A stretch of 64,000 nt of DNA, taken from the NCBI GenBank assembly GCA_032622095.1, contig CP136064.1:48926073-48990072 (forward strand), in the 5' to 3' direction. Shown here piece by piece: positions 20,401-31,549 of this stretch. This DNA is from Siphonodentalium dalli. Lineage: Eukaryota > Mollusca > Scaphopoda > Gadilida > Siphonodentaliidae. The notes under the pieces are model-generated. The model saw only the letters and a list, made by a program, of their open reading frames with translations. It did not search any database and was not told the origin of the DNA. The position numbers and the translations under genes are program-made. Position 1 is the stretch's first letter, and each line of letters starts with the position of its first letter.

Positions 20401-22030
20401 ACCTGAGACGAAGTCTCCGGTGGAGCTATATTCATCAATCCTCGTCCGTCCGCCAAGAATCATCTTCTCCTCCAGAACCGGAATACCGAATGGGTTCATA
20501 TTTGGTGTGGATGTTCCCTAGGTGATTCACATTCAGATTTGTTCAAATGAGGTCACCCGGTCAATTAGTTGCGAAACCAGGGCCATAACTCTATTCCTCC
20601 ATAGTAATTCTTAGAACGACTTCTTGTCAAGAATCAATGGGCCGATTTAGCTAATATTTGGTATGGAGGGTCCTTGGCGTTCAGATTGGTTCAAATGAGG
20701 TCACCCGGTCAATTAGTTGCGAAACCAGGGCCATAACTCTATTCCTCCATAGTAATTCTTATAACGACTTCTTGTCAAGAACCATTGGGCCGATTTAGCT
20801 ACTATTTTATATGGAGGGTCATTGGGTGACTGGTGCTCAGATTTGTTCAAATGGGGTCACTGCGTCAAATAGGGACCGAGCCAGGGACATAACTCTTAAA
20901 TAAACAAAAAGTCACCCCCGCACATACCCCTACTCTGCGGCGCCCCTGCACCCACTGCCCAGAAAGAAAAAAAATTATAAAAACAAATACCATTGTAACA
21001 TCCGCAGAGTTATGAAAACCTTGAATGATAGCATGGAAACTGTCCCTTTCCATCACCCTCCCACTCACGACCCAGACCACCAACCTGCCACCAACCAACG
21101 GCACCCCACCCATATCACCTCTTCCACCAACAGATTCAGCCAGTGGTATTAGCTCCAGACAGAGAGTTAATAACAGTCATAATGAGATGTTATCTGGCAG
21201 ACAGTTGTAAACAGTAAACAACTGCTTAGCACTCATGTCCCATGTGTGTCATTAAAATCAAATCAAAACAAAATGCCTGTGTGTCTGATATTTGCAGAAT
21301 GAGGTCCCCAGTTGGTGAGTTTAGTGATGCCGCCCTGCACAGTATGCTAGCATCGCCAAATACAATATCCAGGGACCTCAGTCTCCTTATGCCTCATCTT
21401 GATAACATGGATAATTGAGGTGCCCAATGGGTGCACATCACCAGCTTTAACTGGAGAACATCAGTCTGTTCCTATGTCCCCCATAGCAGTTGAGGCCCCA
21501 GAGGGTGAATTTGGTGATGCTAGCTCGCATTGCAGGATTGCGTCACTAAATTACCCTTTAGGGACCTCATTCTGCAAATGTCAGACACTATATTCAGACT
21601 TGGCTGTTCCAATGTTATATTCTTAACCACCACCTATCCAGTTGAACTCATTATACCCTGATTTGCAAAGAAAACATTGGGGGTATATTGGATTGAATTT
21701 GTCTGTCTCTCAGTCAGTCTGTCCTCCCATCCATCCCTCTGTTGTGATGTCTCCATCCGTCCATCAATGTTTTTCTTCTCCAGATACATTTTAAAGACCG
21801 AATGGGTTTATATATTTTGGTGTGGATGTCCCCTAAGCGACTCACATTCAGATTTGTTCAAATGAGTTCATCAGGTCATATAGGTGAGAAGCCAGGGCCA
21901 TAACTCTTCCTCTCCATAGTAATTCTTAACACAACTTCTGCTCAAGAACCATCGGGCCTACTTAGTTTAAGTTTGGTATGGGGGGTCCTTCGATGACTGG
22001 TTTTTAAATTTGTATACATGAGGTCATTTT
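20401..22030. repeat. Mollusc-type interspersed repeats with 148-bp tandem units
   Basis: The segment ggtcacccggtcaattagtt begins at 20551 and 20699 (period 148). Each copy carries gccataactctattcctcca and gacttcttgtcaagaa. A third, more diverged copy of the same unit is at about 21845-22010. 'Agctcacctgagacgaagtctcc' opens the block at 20398. The minus frame over 20865-21113 is not gene-like. Confidence 0.75.
21281..21590. mobile_element. MITE-like element with 27-bp inverted ends
   Basis: gtgtctgatatttgcagaat (21281) continues into gaggtccc, and the right end gggacctcattctgcaaatg continues into tcagacac (ending about 21588). They are reverse complements with one mismatch. The interior also shows two direct sub-copies around 'ggtgaRtttRgtgatgc'. 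No target duplication was recognised. Confidence 0.7.
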
Positions 22031-22949
22031 TAGGAAACTTTTGAGGAAAATCAGTTCTCTTTAACTCTTGAAATCTACCGTTTGAAATTTCTAGATGAAT
22101 GGATCTCATAGATGGGGATTCACGTTTGTTCAAATATGGGCAGAGATAAGAGATTTAACTCTCAACCACCACCCTACCTGTATCTATGCTGTTTGATACT
22201 GGTATAACAATATATAGATTCATATTGATTTCTAAGCTGCCTGGGTGATGGGCAATGAGGCGGAAGTGTAGAGGGGGTGGGGTTTTGACCCCCTACTTTG
22301 ATAAAAATTTTAAACAGTTGGAAATTTCATGCCTGATACAACATTAGTTGTAGATTTGATTTTTCAACCAGTAACAGTCCACATTTTCCTACTTCGGGTT
22401 AAACTGTTAGACCAAAATGGCCACAAAGTTTAACTTTATGGGCGATGTCAGGTTGGTAATTTCCAAGTTCTAATTATTGAAGTACTGGTACCAGTTGTAA
22501 AATTTAATTCTAAGAGGGATGTGCAAAATGAAGTTTGTGAACATAGGACAGTAGTCTGGTTGTCTAGTTTAAACAGGGTAAGGGGTTGGAGATTTGTCAG
22601 TGGTGTGCAATTGAAAATTTCAAGGTGAAGAGCCTTGCTCATCTGAGAACCTCCAGCTATTTCCCTGTTTAGAATTACCTATCTTAAGTGATTTTGACAA
22701 TTACTGACTGTTGTAGTCTTCAGATTCCAGGTCTTCTCAGTCTTTACAGTCCGGTGAGCGACCCCACATTCATTGACTGTCTTGTTATAGACACGATTGC
22801 TGAGTTTGTTTGGTTAGAATTTTACGTCGTTTTAGCCGTTAGGCCACATCACGACTGAGAAAACTGAATCAGAATTAAGCGAAGCAACTGTGTATAGACG
22901 TAACCGTGAATTGGACTAAAATGAAACTAAATATATACATATAAAACAC
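22031..22949. repeat. TTGGAAATTTC-family repeat plus unassigned sequence
   Basis: 22270-22345 (gggggtggggttttgacccc, then aaacagttggaaatttcatg) matches blocks near 41.6, 41.77 and 60.2 kb and the ends of 1088-2246. 22435-22625 contains more diverged pieces. The rest is unassigned. Confidence 0.5.
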
Positions 22950-24830
22950 CCAAAATCAGAGCGAGAGTGCTAAATTGGGGTCAGAACCATTAATGAACTG
23001 ACCACTGTGCATACACATATAAAACATAATATAAAAAAAAAGACATCAATACTGCTTTGGGAACAGCCAAGTTATAAAACCTGCATAAAAATAATCAGCG
23101 AAAATAAATAAGTTAATTGCAAGACTGTGACAGACCATAATATTTTAAGTAGCTGTCAAACAAGCATCCTGAATGATTGATAAGATATTTATAATATCTG
23201 TTGAATCTGGCGTGAATCTTAATCAATTCATCAAGTTGACAATCGAGTGGTAGACTAGTCAGGCGATCCTGTCCCCACGCACGCACCAGCCACCACCCAC
23301 TCACTTAGCAAGGGGTCCCCCTCCTTCCAAGTGGGCAGTTTATTGGTAAACATCGCAGTGAACTTTGAATACTCAAAGTTCAACCTGCTGCTCTGAAAGT
23401 CGAAACTTTTGACGGATTTTGGAGATTTGTATCCATTGCCTGTGAAACTGGTTCTGGAACAGGAATAATATCATTCGCTTGAACTTTGGTTACTAGTGAG
23501 GTACTGACAAGTTGTGTTTGACCCTGTCTGAGTGCCGGCATCAACATACTTTTTATCTTGAATTCATAGTCCCACATGGGATATGAACGATCCATTGCAG
23601 CATGTGAACCTTCACAATTCGAATTTTTTTTAGGATTTGTACAATCTTTATGATCATGACCAGAAACAGAACATCGTGCACAAAGAACCATAGCCCTGGC
23701 ATTTAAAACATCGTAATGGATTTGAAACAGAGGTACTTATATCTACTTCATATATCCAACCCTCAATGTCGGTGGATGTTCGCACCGATTGAAGGTCCAA
23801 AGATAACTATTCAGAGGAACTCGAATACCATCAACAGTTTTTGTAAATCGACGGACTTCTGTAACTCCCTGTGGTGACAACTCCGCCAATATTTCTGATT
23901 CCAAAGAATCAGCTATATCGCGTGTCGCAACACAGCTCTGCTACTATTCAATGTCTTGTGAGCAGTAACCAACACTCGTGTTTGTGCAATAATTGCAGCA
24001 GAGCATCAGATTGAACTTTCCTTGAACATTCAATCAAGAGAGAACCACTTATTGGCCAAGTCCTGATTGGTTTAACAGATTTCAATTGTCCAGCAATCCT
24101 TTGTAGTGAGGGGAATACCACAGCATCATTGGAACTTGGCGAGTCATCATTCTTACGAGCAAGACGTTGTTTTGTAGTTTGAGTTGCCATGCGAAAGGAA
24201 AAAAAATCGACAACTAGCCCAGCAGCCGCCGTGGACTACCCTTCAAATTCTGGTCGGGCCAAAGACTGGTACATGGCTGAGGTGATGACCCGTTTAGCCA
24301 CTGCATATAGCAGCCTCCCGGTAGCTCTCCACAGTGGGACAGGCGTGAACAATACAGGATTCAACACTCTACAATCATCAGGACGAACTCAACAGAGACA
24401 AGAGAGAACAGAAACATCATACATGAAAAAACAATACTTCAAAATTCAGACGAGCAATACAATACAACATATAACACAAATTGAATCTGAAACACTGTGG
24501 AGAGGCGTGACTAGCCGATTGATTGAGCCGGGTCAACTCAACCATCCGCCTTGAAGTGATGTAGGACCAAAGAGGACCATGAGCCAAGTCGTATCCGCAG
24601 TTATATGCCTCACGTGATACAACCGCCCTAGTACCTCCAGCACTCCTACACCACACCTCATTGGATGCACCCCACGACAAACAGTGTGCCACATTAGGGA
24701 ATGTTTACCCCTCGCAGTGGCGCGGTTGGCCTATTCTACCCCGGACCCACGTGGGGTCGATTGCTGAGTGTGTAACCTGTGAAATGGATGACCGAAGACC
24801 AACTATTTTCTTAGCATCTATATATGACAG
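22950..24830 (-). mobile_element. Minus-strand non-LTR-type retroelement with gag only
   Basis: Reading on the minus strand from about 24830, a GC-richer leader (24200-24830) is followed by a gag-like ORF (24190 to about 23340) and a 3' region (to about 22950). No endonuclease or reverse transcriptase lies between gag and the 3' region, so this copy is internally deleted or non-autonomous. A second copy of its 3' half is at 19830-20400 and another gag scrap at 24818-25130. Confidence 0.65.
23340..24190 (-). pseudogene. Gag-like protein with CCHC zinc knuckle (degenerate)
   Basis: It begins with ATG at 24190 (MATQTTKQRLARKNDDSPSS) and the N-terminal domain continues with LKSVKPIRTWPISGSLLIEC, like the RNA-binding N-terminal region of LINE gags. 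After frameshifts it reads VDGIRVPLNSYLW-like and GANIHRH-like pieces (around 23820), and then a knuckle region: LCARCSVSGHDHKDCTNPKK (C-x2-C-x4-H-x4-C), followed by SYPMWDYEFKIK and ends near 23380. In this family several knuckles precede a short P-x-W-x-x-E-x-x-I motif, as here. Role: RNA binding and particle assembly of the retroelement. Confidence 0.75.
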
Positions 24831-25130
24831 ATTTTCTCAGCTTTACATAATTGAATCTTGAATTCATAGTCCCAAATGGGACATGACCAGAAATATCGTG
24901 CACATATGGGTTTTTTACTGTTACAATGTTCCTGGTCATGGCTATACCCCTGACATTTAAAACATCGCAACGGGTTTGGAACGTATGTGCTTAAATCCAT
25001 CTCCACATACCCAACCTTCAACGTCGGTAGATGTTCGCACCGATTGAATGTAAGAAGATAACTATATAAAGGAACTTTTTATCCATCAACTGTCATAGTC
25101 GTAGTAGATCTACGGACTGCAGTAACTCCC
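24818..25130 (-). pseudogene. Second gag zinc-knuckle scrap
   Basis: The minus frame reads VGYVEMDLSTYVPNPLRCFK then CQGYSHDQEHCNSKKPICAR, a CCHC knuckle (C-x2-C-x4-H-x4-C) preceded by the usual P-L-R-C-F-K-C-Q-G-Y start, and ends with CPIWDYEFKI. It is homologous to 23380-23800 but shorter. It sits immediately upstream (on the minus strand) of the gag element at 22950-24830, so two copies lie in tandem. Confidence 0.8.
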
Positions 25131-26339
25131 TGTCATCTTAATAATTCATTTTAAAGTTTTGGGTTCAAATTTAACAACCTCAAAATGTAATGGTAACCAA
25201 ATAAAGTTTTTTGAGCAATTATATTTTTTCAACTCATATTTATATTGGGACGGGACTCGGGGCATTAATATAGTGAGCTAGTAGCAAAACATACATAGAA
25301 GTGAGCATTAAAAGTATATTTATCATTCTATTTAAGAGATACATAAATTATATTCTTGCAAAATAAGAATCTTGAAACATCAGAATGGCTCACATATTTT
25401 AACACAATTTAATCTACCCAATTCAAGATATTTTCATTATAACACAATTGAGTCTGGCCCATTTAAGATATTTTCCACACAAAAAAGATACAATTTGTCA
25501 AGATAGATGGAATTGTTTTGATGGCCTGTTCAATAATGGTGGTCACAGTGTGCTGTCAAATATAGTTTATCCTGAGATAAAAGAGAACACCGTCTGTAGC
25601 ACACGACTTTTCAGGATCCACCATATTGATTTATACATCTCTATGTAAAACCAAATGCCCCAAATGTCCACATCCTATGGTTTCACATTACTTTAACCTG
25701 GGCAAACCTGCTAGTATATATATATAATTAACTCAAACTGTAGGGCCACTGTTTCGTTCCATATATGTTGCGCACATAAATACACGTATTAACATAACCC
25801 TATTATTTTCCCAGTGGTTTGGTAAAATCTCAGGATTCATACTATATTTTCCTCAGCTTTAAATTCTCACACTGATGGATTCGCGAAAATAATAGTTCTG
25901 GGCGAATATAAATACGAGTAATATATTCGGTCTTCCAAAATTACTAGATATAAAGACAATGAGGAATGAGTATTAATAACTTACTTGTAAAGCTTTGTTC
26001 AAGATATTTTGTATTCAACAGCAAAAACGACAACCATTTATCGGCATAATTCTATAATAGAATTGTTGTACATACATGTTTAAGAAAATATGAAGGAATC
26101 GGGGTTAGTTGGAACATCTTAACTAAGTTTTCTATAACATATCACAGCCATACATGACCAATGTCATGAGCTTCTCACATTTATTTTGATGTTATTTAAA
26201 TGTTTTATTATCATTTCTTTGCAGATATTTTCCCGTGTTTACATAAAACAAACAATTATTGAAAAAAAAAACCCACGCGGGGCAGTTGTCATATACAGAT
26301 CATTTAAACACAAGCCAAGACAATATTATATAAAATATA
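25131..26339. other. Intergenic, nothing recognised
   Basis: Very AT-rich; a short TA run at about 25717-25730. No supported gene. Confidence 0.4.
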
Positions 26340-26425
26340 TAAAGAACAATAGAACACGTATTGCTAACTCAACACTATATATTCTCAATTGTTTGCTGAA
26401 AAATGCTGAGCCATGTTACAGATGA
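26340..26425. repeat. Dispersed repeat, copy 1 of 2
   Basis: caatagaacacgtattgcta, 'actcaacactatatattctcaatt' and 'aaaatgctgagccatgttacag' recur at 44025-44102 in the same order. Confidence 0.8.
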
Positions 26426-26554
26426 CATGTAAACAGTTAGTTACGTGGCCGTATAATGTGTACAAACTGACTTCTGGTTGGGGGATTTCGTGTATCGGGG
26501 TTATTTTATTCACTCTTCCCACATAATAACGCAAGGAACTCAATTGTGAGGTTC

Positions 26555-26606
26555 AATTTAGTATTATGTTTCACATCACTTTAAGCACAATTAGCTCTTA
26601 TTGCGC
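26555..26606. repeat. Minisatellite, part left of the MITE
   Basis: Units around 'ttattgcgcttaagcgcaattagagattcc'-like sequence; the left remnant has 'taagcacaattagctcttattgcgc'. The array continues at 27109. Confidence 0.7.
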
Positions 26607-27108
26607 TTAAAGACACGGTTGGCCTTGGCGGTGGATGTCCTGTGAAAATATCTCCACCCGTCAAAAACCGCCACAAACAGAAAGAACATCAAAATGTAGA
26701 TAGACTTTGTCCGTATACAAATAAGAAATATCGCATAAACAGTATGTTATGGTCATTTGTTTGACCATTGTTATGTAAACAAACGCATAAAAAGTTACTT
26801 TTCTGGTGTTTGTTTATATTATGATGGTAAACATAAAGAGCGTTCTTTGTGGGTGAATACCTGATATGGAACTAATAAAGAGCGTTTATGCCATTTGTGT
26901 GTGATTAGCCAGTAAGATTGTGCTGTATTATGTAACACAACCAGGCTCTTGCTTAGGTAAAATATAGTAGGTCTTTGTGATAACATGCTGTTTACGCGAT
27001 GGTCATGGTATATATGAACGGAACTGTATGCGTTTTAATGTTTTTCTGTTTACGGTGTTTGGAACAAATATGAATATTTTCGAAAATGAAGGCCGCACGT
27101 GCCTTTAA
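26607..27108. mobile_element. MITE with TTAA ends, family 2, complete inverted copy
   Basis: TTAAAGACACGGTTGGCC (26607) and GGCCGCACGTGCCTTTAA (ending 27108) form the inverted termini. The body is the reverse complement of 17025-17512 and 61815-62305. The target was a TTAA within a gcgcTTAAgcgc unit of a minisatellite. Confidence 0.9.
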
Positions 27109-27255
27109 ACGCACTAGGCATATTAAGCATAACAAGATATTCCTTATTGCGCAATTGAATATTTCCTTATTGTGCTTAGGCGCAATTAGATCTTCCCTTA
27201 TTGCGCTTAAGCGCAATTAGAGATTCCTTATTGCGCTTAAACACAATTGTTTGGC
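27109..27255. repeat. Minisatellite, part right of the MITE
   Basis: Three to four units of 'ttattgYgcttaRgcgcaattagaKMttcc', about 32-33 bp each, from 27147 on; the first unit after the MITE is more diverged. Confidence 0.8.
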
Positions 27256-27909
27256 TCCCCATACACTGCGGCAATTAATTTATCTGAGTTAAATCAGTGG
27301 GTATTTGATATTTTATAGATATATATGTATTGTTGACGATATTTCTTCAGTGAAACATACATTTACATTGTGGCACTTCACAAATTCCCTTTTCACGATA
27401 GCTCAATGTTACTCATGGATAAATAAAGAATTGAATGACAGATTCATTGCGGTTATTGCATTTTGACCATAATAAAAATTCAACAAAGAGTGTGAATATA
27501 CTAATAAGAACACATTTTATTAGGAATTAGATGGCACAATCAACATCTAATCAGTGTTGACCACCAGACAATTCTGTTCATGACTTGTGCTTCCTGTTCA
27601 CATTTGACAAGGTCAGACAAGTGCACTTACGTTATTTGAGCATAAACCTTTCTATGATGGTATATTTCTACAAAATTAGAATGAATACCTCACCAATATA
27701 CAATATTGTTATAATATTTTACCTTTGTACATCTGAGCATTGCTAGGTTAGTATGACACAAATCTGGGTCAGCGATTCCATTCTGTTTCTAATATATATA
27801 ATAGCGCACTGCCACTGATTGGTCATTGAGTAAAATAGAGGTTTTACACAAAAATGACTCAATTTCAATGCAAATATTTGTGTAAACTTTGGTATCAATT
27901 GCATGCAGA
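27256..27909. other. Intergenic, nothing recognised
   Basis: AT-rich, no supported gene. Confidence 0.4.
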
Positions 27910-28050
27910 GTGTATATACACATAGGTGTGTAAAAATTCTGATATATCGATCGAGTCAGCCTACTATATTCACAAGCGCTATCAGATTATCACCAAAAAA
28001 ATTGTCTGTGGTGTTCAAGAAAAAATATTGTTAGCAAATCACCATTTGTT
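27910..28050. repeat. Direct repeat, copy 1 (second at 28750-28890)
   Basis: acataggtgtgtaaaaattc, 'tgatatatcgatcgagtcagcctact' and 'attgtctgtggtgttcaagaaaaaat' occur in both, about 840 bp apart, with moderate divergence. Confidence 0.8.
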
Positions 28051-28081
28051 GAATTATAGTATAACAATGAACTTGTTACAG

Positions 28082-28132
28082 GACTATGTTCCCAACAAGG
28101 AAATGAAGGGAGCCCTGGTGAAGGCGGGCTAA
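28082..28132 (+). CDS. Candidate terminal coding exon
   Basis: A splice acceptor-like 'acttgttacag' ends at 28081. From 28082 the frame reads DYVPNKEMKGALVKAG and stops at TAA 28130-28132. The codons are markedly more GC-rich than the surrounding sequence. The upstream sequence in the same frame is also open but looks like translated repeat, so an exon start at 28082 is preferred. No gene family is recognised from 16 residues. The upstream exons were not found in this window. Confidence 0.4.
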   Translation, partial: DYVPNKEMKGALVKAG

Positions 28133-28340
28133 CGCGAGAGGCGGATATCGTTCAGGTATACACATTAATTGCAATGCCATCGCGATGCATCCACATGGCC
28201 CGGGACATGGCAGATGGTGGTTTTTAGCTCAACTTGGACAAAGTCAAGGTGAGCTATTGCCATCAGTTATGCCTGTGTATCCATCTGTCAACAATTTCCT
28301 TTGGCACACCACACATGCCACATCCCTCATCACCGAACTT
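28133..28340. repeat. Mollusc-type interspersed repeat (GAGCTATTGCCATC)
   Basis: 'agctcaacttggacaaagtc aaggtgagctattgccatca' followed by 'catctgtcaacaatttcctttg' is a block of the kind seen repeatedly in mollusc genomes. A related block lies near 59370-59410. Confidence 0.55.
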
Positions 28341-28996
28341 AATATGGAGCTCCAGGATGACCTCTAAATGGTAGCTAATCATTTGATTTTGTTCTTTGCA
28401 TCACATCCTACAGACCATATCCTCCATCCAATTATTACCAAATTTGATATGGGACTGTAACGTTGAACGGGGTACACTAGTTTCAAGAATAATTGTTTTC
28501 ACAACACCCTAACACTGGATCAGTGTAATGAAGATAGTATTTTGTTAGTATCCTATATCTATAGTATGGTGTCCGAGTATAATCTTGAGCTGCATGTTTG
28601 AAGTCCAATCTACGTACTAGTAGTATAGTAATCTGCATTCTTCAAACGCTCTTGACCTTGGCGGAAACCATGTATATCTACATGTTTCAACTACTGTAAA
28701 TAGAAAACAAATTGCCAGGGATTGGCTGAACAGAATGAAATTAGGTAGAGTGTACATAGGTGTTTAAAAAATTCTGATATATGGATCGAGTCAGCCTACT
28801 CTATTCACAATCTCTTTCAGGTTATCAAGGCATCACAATACAAATTGTCTGTGGTGTTTGAGAAAAAATATAATTGTAGCAAATCATTTATTCATTATTT
28901 GTGGAATATGTTAGACGTAACGTCAGAAAATAACATTTACTCTCCGTCAGATTTATATATGAATATGATCTCCATTTCTGATTTATTATTTTAACA
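28341..28996. other. Unassigned, contains direct repeat copy 2
   Basis: 28750-28890 is the second copy of the direct repeat at 27910-28050. The rest is unassigned. Confidence 0.5.
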
Positions 28997-28998
28997 GG

Positions 28999-29517
28999 AC
29001 CCGATCACCTGAAGTTTTTAAGGAAACAATACTCTCCGAGTATCCAGCTCTTGGTGATGGTGGATGTTTTGAAATCCTCCAGACAGGCTCTGGTTCTAGA
29101 ACCATTCTAGAACCAGTATGGGTACCACCAGGAGGCATCAACTCACAATACCTTGCTGATGAGAGTGGCATTGGGCAGGCCTTAAAAACAGTCACCCGAT
29201 CAAAACAAAGCGTGTATTTGTCGGGAATCTCGATGTGGCAGTTGACGCTTCTCTGTTATCGCAATACTTAGACGATTACTCTATTCGACATTCTGTGGTA
29301 AAAATCCTCAGAGGTGGTCGTTACGATTCACCCGTTTCGGCAAGAATAAATGTGCACAGTGATGACTTCGATACCGTCGTTGAAGATGGATTCTGGCTTC
29401 GTAACGTTTTCTGCAGACGATGGCTCTCCAAAAGATCATTCGACGAAAGAAACCCATCGAAGACACAGCGATCTAATTATAGAAATAGAGATCAGTCTGA
29501 TTCCTATCGTGCATATT
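28999..29517 (+). pseudogene. LINE ORF1-like (gag) C-terminal part
   Basis: First frame: RSPEVFKETILSEYPALGDG, then GCFEILQTGSGSRTILEPVW, then VPPGGINSQYLADESGIGQA. After a frameshift near 29210 it continues KRVFVGNLDVAVDASLLSQY, then ILRGGRYDSPVSARINVHSD, and DGFWLRNVFCRRWL, followed by a basic Arg/Ser tail that ends at a stop near 29519. The K-R-x-F-V-G-N start and the SARINV / FW..V..RRW end are typical of the RRM-like domain of LINE first ORFs. The role would be RNA binding and chaperoning. The frameshift makes it non-functional. Confidence 0.7.
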
Positions 29518-29601
29518 AATAATAATTTGCCAAACATGCTCAATTCGCGCGTACTTACGCGTAGTCTTGTCTTGTTGTTAGTAGCATTTGTCACTGAGAC
29601 C

Positions 29602-30087
29602 ATGTTAAATATTATCACATGGAACGTCACTGGGGCGATGGGAAGTGCGCCATACATGTCACAGTTACTCGCAAATCAAGATGTAGACATACTAGGTATT
29701 AGTGAGCACTGGCTTCATAACCATAATGTGCATATTCTTGACACAATCAGTAACTCATACCGGTACCACGCCGTGTGTGATTTCTCGCAGCGAATTCCGA
29801 CGCAGAGGCAATTTTCTGGCACCAGAAGTTGGATAGTGTCGTCTATAAGGGGTTATCAAAATTGTGTTGAAAATCTGGTACCTGAAACTCCAATCGTTGA
29901 TAAGGATAGTCTTTACACGTATTACTCGGACATCGTGGAAGCCATTGATTCGGCACCAACGCTCTTCATTCCCCAGAAGTCGTTTAAATCTCATGGCAAG
30001 CCGTTTTGGAATGATAAACTGAGCGGTCTGCACAGCGACATGCGTAGCTTCAGGCGCATATGGATTGCAGAAGGTATACCACGTTGA
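29602..30087 (+). pseudogene. LINE ORF2, endonuclease start and linker (internally deleted)
   Basis: MLNIITWNVTGAMGSAPYMS, then QLLANQDVDILGISEHWLHN shows the N-x-x-G and E motifs that open APE-type (EEP) endonuclease domains (W-N-V-x-G, later I-S-E-H-W-L). The catalytic H-D-H end of the domain is absent. Instead the frame runs from SYRYHAVCDFSQRI (about 29750-29790) straight into a linker like that just before RT (SFKSHGKPFWNDKLSGLHSD). The missing middle is an internal deletion that keeps frame to the stop at 30085-30087. Confidence 0.7.
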
Positions 30088-30096
30088 GAAGACCAT

Positions 30097-30521
30097 ATGG
30101 CATACACTAACTATAAAGCCGCAAATTGTGCATTTCGTAGAGAGCTTCGTAAATCAAACACGAAATTCTTGTCAGATCAGAACGACGTTATTGACAACGC
30201 GGCCGAGATGAATCACGAGCATTTTTCAGACTATTTAATCGGCGCAAGGCGAGAAGTAATTCCGATAACAATTTGTTTACGTTCGATGGTTCCACACTAA
30301 GAAATCCGCAAGAAATCACAAACGCGTGGGCCGACTACTATGAACGTTTATATTATCCACTTGAATCAGGCAACTTTGACCATGAACATCGTGAATATGT
30401 TAACTCATTCGTTGACAATCTTACATATGTAAAGAACCGTGACGCTACTGTCTGCGACAAACTTCTTCTTTATCCAGTGTCAGTGGATGAATTGGAAAGT
30501 AGTCTTAAAGTCTCACAATGA
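30097..30521 (+). pseudogene. LINE ORF2, linker up to but not including RT
   Basis: NYKAANCAFRRELRKSNTKF with a following D-x-A-A-E-M-N-H-E-H-F piece, then, in another frame, LRNPQEITNAWADYYERLYY and DATVCDKLLLYPVSVDELES. These are the usual connector of LINE ORF2 proteins before the RT fingers. It ends at TGA 30519-30521, and the element appears 3'-truncated there. Confidence 0.7.
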
Positions 30522-31549
30522 GACTTTTTCCGCAACAATAATTTTTTTTCCGAGTTATCCCCCTGCATAGCTTTTTATATTATAATAGGTTGGCGATTAT
30601 TGCAATACGATAGAGGAACACTCCGACTTTCGTACTCAGATTCATACATTTTTGTACCTCGCTTGCCTGACCGAAATATGACGGGGAAATGGCTAATTTG
30701 GATTTAGTTGTCGTTCTAGATATGTTTATTGTGCCTTTTATCATTCCTTTTCACGAAAACAAATTAAAAACAAGTCGAATATGTTATGATAATGTTTAAA
30801 CATTCTTGTACATGAAATTGGGGATAAATTGTTCCCAGAGTTAGAGTACGTTATTTCACACTTCCGGTGTGGAATTTCCGAATTTTTATGTGTTAAAAAT
30901 AAATAGTTTTTTCATCTGTCATATCTGCTTGTTTCGTTCATTATTCGCAGAAAATGTGTATCTCATTCTTTCGTGTACACAACGGATTAGATATAGACTG
31001 TTTTAACCCGTTGGATGTTAGAAATACCGCTTAATTCTCAGAAAATATCATGTGAAGTGACGGGACCAATCCGAATATCGCACACTGGACTTGGTGAAGT
31101 TGGTCAACATGACCGCTTTCGCAGATTGCTGCTTCCAGCGTAGAAGGATGCGCACTACGTTCATGACTGAACTAACACTGGACTGGTCACAGACACTGTG
31201 TGTGAGTCACTGCGTGTGGCAGGTCAGACTATGCCGTATTCAGCTGTTATTATCATAATCATGGACATTGATTGACTCGAATAAGTGAATACAGAATAGC
31301 ACTGATTGACCCCAATGGAAGAATGCAAACAATGTGAATGTAATGATTATTGCAAAATATGATGATTATAGTTCTATTCTGGACTCCTCATCCCTTCAAT
31401 GCTGAAATGCAGTCAACGCTGAAATGCAGTCAACGCTGATGCCGTAAAAGGTCATTGAATGTTCATTCAGATTCTATCATTCTGAATAGTACATTAGACT
31501 GATTAGAAGTACAGTAGCTACATGTGTGTGAACTTGTGAAGGGTAGAAC
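30522..31549. other. Intergenic, no gene recognised
   Basis: A 63-codon open frame near 31060-31250 (..DLVKLVNMTAFADCCFQRRR..) was noted but not supported. A short tandem 'aacgctgaaatgcagtc' ×2 lies at about 31398-31440. Confidence 0.35.

Larger units (their letters stand above)
28997..30521 (+). mobile_element. 5' fragment of a non-LTR retrotransposon (ORF1 end plus ORF2 start)
   Basis: The order of coding pieces on the plus strand is an ORF1-like tail (28999-29517), an endonuclease beginning (about 29600-29760), an endonuclease-RT linker (29900-30520), then the element stops before any RT motif. Frameshifts occur near 29210 and 30085-30290. A 'tattattttaacag' acceptor-like sequence just before the first piece may be coincidence. 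Confidence 0.8.

Noticed and set aside
24189-24554. 121-codon plus-strand ORF
   Set aside because: It lies antisense to the leader of the minus-strand gag element, and its composition does not suggest a gene.
30522-31250. 63-codon open frame near 31060-31250
   Set aside because: No splice boundary, family motif or repeat relationship; alternative frames there look equally plausible.
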